Below, one piece after another: positions 12,867-25,000 of a stretch of DNA of 64,000 nucleotides (position 1 is the stretch's first letter; each line of letters opens with the position of its first letter). This DNA comes from Polydactylus sextarius (Eukaryota; Chordata; Actinopteri; Polynemidae): NCBI GenBank assembly GCA_016801845.1, contig CM028931.1, positions 12,502,587-12,566,586 of the forward strand, written 5' to 3'. The notes under the pieces are model-generated. The model made no database searches, had not been told where the DNA came from, and saw only the letters and a program-made list of their open reading frames with translations. Position numbers and translations under genes: made by a program.

Positions 12867-13505
12867 CTCTCTATATGATCCTGATCATGTGTGACCAGAT
12901 GAACACGCTTCACCTCCACATCGTCACGTTACTGACCTCAGATCAGCTCCATGAAACATTGTATCATTTTAAAATCAACAAATAAAACATTGTTTCTTTT
13001 ATGCTGAGAATAAAATTCTTCTACCAGAGGATCAATAACTGATCAATAACTGATCGGTCTCTGATCACTGATCAAGTAGTCATTAATCAGTCTCAACATT
13101 GATCAGTGACTCGTCTTTATGTCCATGTAGTACTCACACACTGACCCCGCCCTCACCCCTGACCTTTGACCTCACACACCTGAGTCTCTGGGTGCAGACA
13201 GGGGTCAGAGGTCAGGGGTCAGACAGGTCTGGACCTACCAGCTGTTTCCGGAGCAGCAGGATGTTCTCCTCCAGGAGCTTCTCCTCCAGGAGCTTCTCCT
13301 GCCTCCGCGGCTCCTCGTCCTCCTCCCGCAGCTCTAACGCGGCCCGGACCAGCACCTCCTGCCGCTGCCGCAGCAGCTCCAGCTCCCCGAGCCCGGACAC
13401 GGTGGCCTCCAGCCGGTCCCGCACCGAGCGCAGCCGCTCCGCCGCATCCGCGTCCCGGCTGCAGCGGCCGTCCGAGTCCCGTCTGGAGGGCGCGGACAGC
13501 GGCAT
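6887..13505 (-). CDS. dact1: Dapper homolog 1 (Dishevelled-binding antagonist of beta-catenin), 4 coding exons
   Basis: Exons are 13239-13505, 10562-10691, 10375-10488 and 6887-8772; all phases agree and give about 798 aa. Dact1 is a cytoplasmic and nuclear adaptor that binds Dishevelled and Vangl and tunes Wnt/beta-catenin and planar-polarity signalling. Exons 1-2 hold the leucine-rich coiled coil (EENILLLRKQL, then RRRDAGLITQLQELDRQI). Exon 3 holds the Ser-rich FYELSDAASGSLSNSSNSVF block. Exon 4 holds YRYPSPLHAVAVQSP, the SDSEYSAE / DTSEDE / DSESSEDE acidic motifs and the basic KIKASHHLKKKILRFRSGS. The C-terminus MTTV is the PDZ ligand. Residues at about 590-615 are strongly His-rich. The ATG at 13505 starts exon 1 in a GC-rich segment. 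Dact3 was considered, but exon 4 matches DACT1 better and talpid3 next door is the DACT1 neighbour in human. Confidence 0.95.
9735..10110. repeat. 18-bp minisatellite (gctacggtagctaggtta) in dact1 intron 3
   Basis: About 20 units fill the left-central part of the intron between exon 3 and exon 4. Each unit contains a near-palindrome, TAGCTACGGTAGCTA, so either strand can fold into serial hairpins. Units vary as ACGG, ACAG, ACCG, ACTG or AACA at the centre. The rest of this intron (8773-9734 and 10111-10374) shows no feature I can name. Confidence 0.95.
10728..11152. repeat. Minisatellite (agagaccagggaccaggac family) in dact1 intron 1
   Basis: A 12-bp and a 6-bp module alternate (agagaccaggac, gaccag, gggaccaggac) for about 425 bp, starting only about 35 bp upstream of exon 2 in transcription order. 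Long ORFs on both strands (RDQDRDQ on plus, SWSLVSVLVPGLC on minus) are artefacts. Smaller repeats in the same intron are (GT)n near 12580 and (CA)n at 12677-12725 and 12828-12862. Confidence 0.95.
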
Positions 13506-14000
13506 GACTCCGGCAGACCGCCCGCTGTGACCTCAGGCTCCGGAGGCTCCGCGGGGCTGGAGCAACATCGTGCGGGAGACGGAGCGGACAGAAGCCGCAG
13601 AGGGAGGCAGCAGACACCCGTCACAGACCCGGTCCCGGAGCGGATCCGGACTCAGATCCTCACACAATCAACCGGTGGTTAACGGTCCTCCCTCCGGTGA
13701 ACAAACGGCTCTAATTAATCCGGTAACTCGGTCCCGGGTCCGCTCGGTGGATGCAGATTAATCCCAAAATGCTCCGGGGCCGCGGGGCCCGAACATCCGA
13801 CAGAACGTGACGTTGAGTCAGATCGAGCTCCGACCTGCTGCCGCTGCTCCCGAAGCTCCGTCCAGACTGACCCGCACCGACCGAGTCCGGTAAACCCCGC
13901 CCCCCCCCGACAGTCACGTTACCGACAACGACCACGCTCACTTCCGACTGCGCCCTTCAGAATAAAACACCTCGCTTTTGTTTGAGGAAGAAAGAAAAAT
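13506..14000 (-). promoter_or_regulatory. dact1 5' UTR and promoter region (GC-rich)
   Basis: Sequence just upstream of the dact1 ATG is GC-rich up to about 13900, consistent with a CpG-island promoter. At 13938-13968 an ETS-type core (cacttccg on plus) lies about 10 bp from cttcagaataaaac. The same pair, in the same order, stands upstream of psma3. The transcription start was not located. Confidence 0.55.
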
Positions 14001-15193
<1,193 letters not shown>

Positions 15194-15487
15194 CTAGAAG
15201 ACGTCGTTGGAGGAGTTGGTGTCGACCGCTGCACTGACCTGCTCCTCCTCCTCCACCCTGACAGGAGGCAGATGAACATCCATCCTCCTGGTTCCCTCCT
15301 CCTCCTCCTCATCGGCTGCAGACACAAACAGCTGATCATGTTTATTGATCGTCGTTTTTACTGATAAACGTTTGTAACAAACAAACTGAGACTGAACATG
15401 AAGAATGAAGAGTGAGACCAGAAACACACACTCAGTCAGTCAGGGTGTGTGAATAGAGGCAGTGTGAGCTGCTCACACACTGAGGCC

Positions 15488-15520
<33 letters not shown>

Positions 15521-15823
15521 CTCCTTGTTTTCAACTAAATCTCATCTTGTTTATTTTATTTTCTATTTTAACATTTTTATACGTTTGAAACAAACGACCA
15601 GTCCAGGACCAGGACCAGGACCAGGACCAGGACCAGGACCATCAGTTGTATCCGTCTCTTTAAAGACGACGTTTGTTCGTTTTTAAAACGAGTGAAACAC
15701 TGAGGCTCAGTTCATGTGGGAACAGAGAGTCAGTGTGTGTGTGTGTGTGTGTGTTAAAGTAAACACTGACACACATCACTGAGCTCTCTATGCCTGAACC
15801 CCCCCATGTTGTTTTAGTAAAGG

Positions 15824-15861
<38 letters not shown>

Positions 15862-16165
15862 TCCCCTCAGACCGCCACTTCCTGTTTACATTAGCTCCAC
15901 CCCCATCATCGTCTCTCTCTCACACACTCGTCCTCCTCAGGTCACGTCTCACATATTTACATTCACATACGTGTTTATGTGAGCAGCGGCTTGTTCCCCT
16001 ACAGACGACCAATCAACCAATCAATCAATCAATCAATAGATCAATAAAACATTCATCTCATTCACATTGTTAGTTTTTTATCAAACTTCAGTAAAAGTCA
16101 CAGTGAATTCTGGGAAAATGTTTTGTCATTTTCTGTCGTCGACCAATCAGGTGACGAGGAGCCAC

Positions 16166-16215
<50 letters not shown>

Positions 16216-19200
16216 AATCATCATTACGTTCAGCTCCAGTCGTCTCGTCGCTCTGTCACCACATCTCCATATATGGTAATGTTTACACTGCTGCTCTGTG
16301 TGTGTGTGTGTGTGTGTTTCTCTACATATTTCATCAGGTTCTAGTTGTTGTTAAAAGTTTAAACAGTTTTTACATGAACAAATTTCATCATCAAACACAA
16401 AAAGATCAGACTGATCATTGATCAGTGATTATTGATCATTGATTGGCAGCGTCTGTGTTGATTTTGTGTCGTACCTGTTTGAGTGTCCAACGCTGTGATG
16501 GAGACAGGACCGACCTGGACACATGGAGCAGCGTTGTTGTTGTTGTTGTTGTTGTTGTTGCTAGGTGACAGGTGTGTGTGTGTGTGTGTCACCTGTCCTG
16601 CTGTGTGTGTGTCAGGAGTCACTGAGAGGTCAGAGGTCAGCGTAGCGAGTGGCTCCACCGTCAGGTCGCCCACGGTAACCGCGTCCTGATTGGTCGACGA
16701 GTCTGAGGATGGAGACGAGACGTTGCGACATCATCGGTCACATGATGACGTGACGTCACAACAGGAAACAGGAAGTAACCACGTACCTGCGCTGTGACCG
16801 ATGTGATCAGGTGACGAGCTGCGGCTCCTCTGGGCCACCGTCCTCCTCACCTCCCCCACACTCACCTCCTCCTCCTGCTGCTGCTCCTCTCTCCCCCAGG
16901 AGCCCTGAGGACACACCAGGTCAGAGGTCACAGGGTTTGTGTTGTGTGTTGTTTTGTGTGTGTGTGTGTGTGTGTACCTCAGTGTGTGTGACTCCCTGCT
17001 CCATCTTGGTGAGCAGGGTCAACAGGAGGTCGTGACCTCTGACCTGTCCTTCACTGGGGGGGTCAAAGTCCTGGAGGACGGAGACGAGTTAAACCGAGAC
17101 ACAAGACAACGAACAAAGAGACGAAGTGAAGACGTGTCTCACCATCTCCTGGAGCTCCTGAAGAGAACTGGAGAAACTGTGGACGACGCCGTCCTCCTCT
17201 GAGACACAGACAGAGACAGTTACTGGTTGAATTAGTGGTGATAGTTGTGATTATAACATCATTAAATCCTGGAGAATCTGATATATGACTGATGACGAAG
17301 GTGACGAAGGTGAGTGCACCTGTAGCAGCAGTCAGCTGATTAACTGTGATGAGCAGTTCTCCCTCTGAGATGTGTCTCAGAGCAGCTTCTGTCCCTGTGG
17401 TCACTGTGGAGGATGAGGAGGAGGAGGAGGAGGAGGAGGAGTCATCTGAGGAGCAGGAGGGAGGTGCTGGAGATGAAGAGAGAGGAGGAGGAGGGAGTGA
17501 GGGGGAGGGGGAGGAGAAGGAGGTGGAGGAACAGGGGAGGAAAGAGGAGGCTCCTCTTCTGCTACCGACATCATCCTGTAGGAGACAGAGTCACATGGTC
17601 ACGTGATCACATGGTCACGTGATCACATGGTCACATGGTCACGTGGTCACGTGGTCACGTGATAGTCACGTCAACATACAGCGTTTGTCTGTTTGGATCC
17701 ACGTGTTCCCCCGGTCTCTCCTCATCCAATGGCAGCTCAGCGTCCCCCCAGGTGAGAGTGGGTGGGGCTTGATGATGATTGACAGGTGGGCTGTCTGCTG
17801 AGAGGGCGGGGTCTGGGCTGGATGTGGGCGTGGCCACCGGCTCTGAGGTCACAGTCAGAGAGAGTTGTCACTCGTTCCACTTCAGCTAAAGCTATTTCAG
17901 CTAAAGCTAACTTAAAGCTACGTCAGCTAAGCTACCACCGCTTCTGTTAGCTGCTAATGCTAACATGAATCCTACTGTTCCTGTGACAAGCTAACACTTT
18001 CATTAATACCAACGCTAACATTTGTGACACTGCTAATGAATACTGATGCTAATACAGGAAGTAATGCTATGGCTAGCACTAATGCTAATGCTAACACAGC
18101 TGCTAAAGATGCTACAGTTTCTAACCTGGAGCTGTGACTGGCTGAGGAGACTCCTGGTGCAGCAGGCTGGTTGGTTCAGAGGGAGGGGGCGTGGTCGGGG
18201 GTGTGGCCTGTTTGGTGGGCGTGGTCGGGCTGGGGGGAGGAGTCGGTTCTGGAGTTGGAACCAGACGTGGACCCGGTTCGTCCTGGAACAGGAGCAACAA
18301 CAGGATCCAGGTTACGATCTGAGCAAAAGACGGACGGAGGACCTTAACCGAGGGGGCGTACCTGTCCTGGACCTGGTTCTGGTCCTAGACCTAGAACTTG
18401 TTCTGGTCCTGGTTCCACTCCCTCTCTCTGTCCCAGCATCAGAGCCACGGTCTCTGTCAGGACCTCGTTCACCAGCTGCCGGATCAGAACCGAGTCCACG
18501 GAGACGTTGGAGTCAACGAACAGCTGCAGACCAGCGCCCCCTGCTGCCTCCACTACACACACACACACATCAGCACCACACCGGCTGTGAGCTCCGCCCT
18601 GATTGGTCCGTCTCTCTGTCACTCACCGATATCTGATGTCTGGCTCCGCTCCTCCAGCTCCGATTGGTCGGTGGACACGTCCTGGGCGGGGTCAGAGGGA
18701 GGGGGGTGGTACATCTCTGAGATCATCCTGGACATGAGCTGCTGCTCCACCCTGGACACAGAGACCACGTCAGACCATGTCAGACCAGGTCAGGCCTGTT
18801 CAGACCACATCAGACCAGGTCTTGTCTCACCATTCCACCAGTCTGTTCTCCAGAGCGTCTCGTTGTTGAACCTCGTCCTGAACAGATCCGTGATACTGGT
18901 CCTGGTCCTGAGGGGCAGGGGGGGCCTGCGGGGGGAAGACCGGACCCTGGTACAGGACCGGAGGGGGAGACGGACCCCCGTCCACCTCCACAGCCTCCTC
19001 CCCCACCACACTCACCTCCTCCTGAGGAGAAACACACACTGAGTTTGACTCATCTGGTCCTGCAGCACCTCCTGGTGGACTGAAACACTCACTGATCATT
19101 TACTCCTCTGGTCCAGGAGGAGGCACTGGAGGACCAGTACTGAGTCACTGCTGATACACTGTTCACAGGAGGAGGAGGAAGAGGAGGAGGAAGAGGAGGA

Positions 19201-21971
19201 GGTGGGTAAGGAGGCTGAGGGGGAGGAGGCGACAGTTACCTGGACCACATCAGCCACAGACAGGAAGTTGGTTCCAGGGAAAACGTCGTCATCGTCACTT
19301 TTCACCTCGATGGTCTGAGGAGGATGATGATGATGAAGAAGAGGAGGAGGAGGAGGTTGATGAAGAGGAGGAGGAGGCTGATGAAGAGGAGGAGGAGGTT
19401 GATGAAGAGGAGGAGGAGGTTGATGAAGAGGAGGAGGAGGTTGATGAAGAGGAGGAGCAGCTCCATCTTCATCCTGCTGCTCCGTTCTCTGTCAACACCA
19501 CAGCTTCTGTTAGTGACCTTTGACCTTTAACATGTCACTTCCTGTCTGACGGTTCTCACCTGATGAGCTGCGTCGTCAGACTCCATCACCTCATTGGTTG
19601 ATGATGGAGCGTTGGGTGGTGATGTCACTTCCTGCTGGCGCTCAGCCACGCCCCTAGAGTCCATCCTCCGTCGACCTGAACATGTTTATCATTTCATTTA
19701 GTTTGAAGTAAATTTATTTTATCATCTTTATTTGTGTGAACTGACCCAGAGGGATCGCCATGGGGACTGGGATGTGGGCGGAGTCAGCTGACGTCCTGTG
19801 GGAGGAGCCGACAGTGAGGTGGTGATGATGTCGTCCCGGTGACAGACTGGGGGGCGGAGCTAAAGTGGTCTGAGTCTTGCAGGATTTGACCTTCACGCCT
19901 GAAGAGACGAGACGTTTTTAAACTCGTGTCGTAGCGTTTTAACGGTTTTACCTGAACGTTACGAACCTCTGACGCTCTCCACCAGACGTGGGCGGGGCTT
20001 CCTGGCCTGCGGCGGCGCCGAGCTGAGGCGAAGGTACGGACTCTTCTTCAGCGTTCTCCTCAGGCCGTCGTACGGCGCCCTGCCGTACAGACGCGTCAGG
20101 TACGACTCCTCCTCCTCGCCGTCCGCCGCCTCACCTGGGGCTCTGCTTGGCTCCGCCCCCTGCTCCGAGGACCAATCAGAGTGAGGCCTCACCGCTCGCT
20201 GTCCTCGGCCTCCTCTTCCTGTTCTACTTCCTGTTCCTCTGAGTGCGCTCGCTGGCTTCCCCCTGCCGGAGTGGGCGGAGCTCCCAGCCGACGCCCGCTG
20301 TGATGTCACCGCGGCGTCATTCTCCTCGACCTGAGGACAAGAACCTGACGTTAACATCACAGACCCGATGGTCTTCGACCTGCAGGTGGTCTAGACTCCA
20401 GACTCACCTGGTGGTCTCTGGACAAGGTACTGATCCAGGCGTCCACGGTCTTCTTGATCCGGATCTCGTCAGTCCAGTCTCTGACGGAGAGAAATGGTTT
20501 GTTAGTGAAGTAGAACGGCATGTTAAACTTAAAATAATGTTGTATTGTTAGTCCCCACTAGCATTAGTGTTAGCATTAGTTTAGTGTTAGCATTAGCGTT
20601 AGCTACCTGTTAGCAGCCAGCGCCTCCAGGTGGCAGTGCAGAATCTCTCCAGTCTTGGCTCTCAGCAGAGACTCCAGGTTTTCCTCCAGAATCTTCTTCT
20701 GTCTGCGAACCTGACGGAGAACCCGACTCGCTTCCTCCAACACGGACGGAGCCACGGGACTCTTCTGGACCAGTGCAGACTGGGACTGGAAGTGGCCTGG
20801 ATTTTGTTGGAACAGGCTTTGATGAGACTGAGATGGTTCATACTGGTTTCTTTGGGTCTGGTTCTGCTGGTACTGGTTTTGTTGGGGCTGGTTTTGCTGT
20901 GACTGGTTTTCCTGGGACTGGTTTAGTTGGAACTGGTCTCTTTGGGACTGGTGTTGTACTTGAGATTGGTTCTGCTGATACTGGTTTTGTTGAGACTGAT
21001 TTTGTTGGGACCTCTTTTGTTGCTCCTGGTTCCGTAGGTCTTGATTCCGTCTGATCTGGTTCTGCTGGTCCAGGTGTCTTTGGTCCTGGTTCTGCTGGTC
21101 CTGGTTCAGTTCTGGCGGCGGCTGTACGACCGGTGACCGGTGGCGTTGTGTTGGAGGAACCGTTGTGGCGTCATGTTCGCTCTCTGTGAGATTCACGTTG
21201 GTCTTCAGACGTCTCGTCTCATTGGCTCTCCGGGCTGCTGCGTCGCTGTGATTGGCTGACGAGTGCGTGGAGACGTTGTGAGCTCCTCGACGACGGTTTC
21301 CTCTAAAGAAAAGAAGCTCAACAGTTAGAAGACGATGACGAAACTTGATGCTTTTCAGTTATAAAATGTTCTAAAATGTCTGCCAGCAGCTGCTACAGAG
21401 TCTGCAGCTGCAGCTGTTGCTAGGCAACACCCCTGGTTGCCCATGGCAACAGTAAGTAGGGACCCCCCCACTCCTCCAGGATGTTTACGTGACTGAACTG
21501 ACTGAGCAGCAGCAGCTGTGGAGGTGAATAATGATGATGTCGACCTTTACTTTCACTTTGTCCTTGTGGTTTCCCATGATCCTCTCTGTCTGTCAACATG
21601 GAGGATCGATCACCTCGTCTGCTCGTAGATCAATAAATCAGTTGATCAGAATCGATTGGACCGGAGGAGACTCCAGGATTTAAAGCCACTGCTCTTAACT
21701 ACTGATACAATCCTTTCAAATTAAAAGCTTTGTAGGGTTTCTGTAGATTCTTTGATGGGGCTTTTATTGTGAAACATTTTAACAATAGAATCACTGCCTG
21801 CTGATCAATAATCTGATCAATAATCATCTTCATTAATCTGGAGACCATTGACTTCCTGTCTGAAAATCCACTGAACCTTTCATTTATTTTTATTTATTTA
21901 TTTTTCACACACACATTAGCATGCACACAGTGAACTGCTGCTCTGAGCCAAGGGCACCTTAACCATCACTG

Positions 21972-22012
<41 letters not shown>

Positions 22013-25000
22013 ACAACACACACATGGTGTGTGTTGTTGCTCAAAGAGAAAAATCTGCAATGCAGCAAGAAACTAAAGAAGCTTCAGACACTGAGTCATG
22101 GAGAGAAACAGCTCCACCTGGTGGAGGAACTGATACTGACACATCTACTACAGTACTACTACAGTACTACTACAGTACTACTACAATACTACTACAGTAC
22201 TACTACAGTACTACTACAGTACTACTACAGTACTACTACAGTACTACTACAGTACTACTACAGTACTACTACAATACTACTACAATACTACTACAATACT
22301 ACTACAGTACTACTACAGTACTACTACAGTACTACTACAATACTACTACAGTACTACTACAGTACTACTACAGTACTACTACAGTACTACTACAGTACTA
22401 CTACAATACTACTACTACTACTACTACAATACACACACTACTACCACAGCTACTACTACAGCACTACTACAACTACTACCACAGCACTACCACAGCACTA
22501 CTACTACTACTACAATACTACCACACTACCACCACAGCTACTACTACAGTACTACCACAGCACTACCACAGTACTACTACAATACTACTACAGTACTACT
22601 ACACTACTACCACACTACTACTACAGTACTACTACAGTACTACTACAATACTACACTACTACTACTACAGTACTACTACAGTACTACTACAATACTACTA
22701 CAGTACTACTACAGTACTACTACAATACTACTACAGTACTACTACAGTACTACTACAGTACTACTACAATACTACTACAGTACTACTACAGTACTACTAC
22801 AGTTCTACTACAGTACTACTACAGTACTACTACAGTACTACTACAGTACTACTACAGTACTACTACAATACTACTACAATACTACTACAATACTACTACA
22901 GTACTACTACTACTACAGTACTACTACAGTACTACTACAGTACTACTACAGTACTACTACAGTACTACTACAGTACTACTACAGTACTACTACAGTACAA
23001 TTATACTAGTACTGTTCTCTACCCTGATCCAAGGATGAAAACAAAGATGATTGAAGATACAAGTGTTTGTTTCTTTTAATGAAAATGAAAGTTAGTTTAA
23101 AGGATAACCATCCTAACGTTAGCTGAAAGGATAACAATGCTAACGCTAGCTGAAAGGATAACAATGCTAACGCTAGCTGAAAGGATAACCATGCTAACGC
23201 TAGCTGAAAGGATAACAATGCTAACGCTAGCTGAAAGGATAACCATGCTAACGCTAGCTGAAAGGATCACCATGCTAACGTTAGCTGAAAGGATAACAAT
23301 GCTAACGCTAGCTGAAAGGATAACCATGCTAACGCTAGCTGAAAGGATAACCATGCTAACGCTAGCTGAAAGGATCACCATGCTAACGTTAGCTGAAAGG
23401 ATAACAATGCTAACGCTAGCTGAAAGGATAACAATGCTAACGCTAGCTGAAAGGATAACCATGCTAACGCTAGCTGAAAGGATCACCATGCTAACGTTAG
23501 CTGAAAGGATAACAATGCTAACGCTAGCTGAAAGGATAACCATGCTAACGCTAGCTGAAAGGATCACCATGCTAACGCTAGCTGAAAGGATAACCATGCT
23601 AACGTTAGCTCAAAGATAACTGTGCTAAGTTTGAAGTAGCTTGAAGTTTCGAGGTTAAGTGACATATCTAATTTAGCTATGTTAGCTAACACAGCTGAGT
23701 TAGCTGAAGTGGCTACATTAGTTAACGTAGCTTAGTTAGCTAACGTAGCTTAGTTAGCTAACGTAAAGCCGCTCAGTGACTAGAGAATAAAAACCTTCAC
23801 ATCGAAGCACAAACAAACAAACAAACAACCATTAACTTTAACATGAGGTGTGTGGAAACTCCCCTGGGATTTCAAAATAAAAGCCCATGTTGTGTTTGGT
23901 CAGAGAAAAGTCACACGTCACTGAAAAGTTTCATACCAATGAGATTTATTACAACGGACTCAGCTCCAAGGCACGTTACAAGATCAAATGTTCATCATCG
24001 TCACATCAGGAACTGAAAATACTCAACTAATAAAAACTGAAGAGAGAATCGTAAAAAATCATTAAAACCCAAAATTATAAAATCAAACTGGCTGAAAATG
24101 CAAAAATGATTGTAAAAGTGAAATAAATAGTGTAAAATTCCTATAAAAAAATAAAAGCTTGTTTCAACCGACACGTTACGACGTAATCGTCTCCTCCGTC
24201 ACCTTGACGACGCTGCTCCATCACAAACATTCACAGCAACAATATCTAGACGTTTCTGTCGCTACGACGACGCTGCGGCTGAGGACGAGACACGTCTGAG
24301 ACACGTCTGAGACACTTCAAAGACACGTTTGAAACATGTCAGAGACACGTTTGAAACATGTCAGAGACACGTCTGGGACACGTCAAAGACACGTCAAAGA
24401 CACGTCTGGGACACGTCAAAGACACGTTTGAGACGCGTTAAAAACACGTTTGTAACACGTCAGCGACATGTCAGAGACATGTCTGAAACACGTCAGAGAC
24501 ATGTCAGAGACATGTCGGAAACACGTCAAAGGTCAAAGACACGTCGGAAACATGTCAGAGACACGTCTGAAACACATCAGAGACACGTCTGTAACATGTC
24601 AAAGACATGTCGGAAACATGTCAGAGACATGTCTGGGACACGGCTGAAACACGTCAGAGACATGTTGGAAACATGTCTGAAACACATCAAAGACACGTCT
24701 GAAACACGTCAGACACGTCAAAGACACGTCAGAGACACGTCTGTAACACGTCTGAGACATGTCTGAAACACGTCAGAGACACGTCTGTAACACGTCAAAG
24801 ACACGTCTGAAACACGTCAGAGACACGTCTGTAACACGTCAAAGACACGTCTGAAACACGTCAGAGACACGTCTGTAACACGTCAAAGACACGTCTGAAA
24901 CACGTCAGAGACACGTCTGTAACACGTCAAAGACACGTCTGAAACACGTCTGTAACACGTCTGAGACATGTCTGAAACACGTCAAAGACACGTCTGAAAC

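Noticed and set aside
6887..13505. Identity as dact3 rather than dact1
   Set aside because: Exon 4 motifs (SPYAYVAGSDSEYSAE, SNYTANRFGDSESS) and the talpid3 neighbour fit DACT1. DACT3 lacks several of these blocks.
22024..23079. 335-351 codon ORFs rich in YYYSTTT
   Set aside because: The period-11 repeat keeps every plus frame open; composition is purely repeat-driven.
23097..23619. Regular 27-bp repeats considered as a CRISPR-like array
   Set aside because: There are no spacers between units, no cas genes, and the context is a vertebrate intron.
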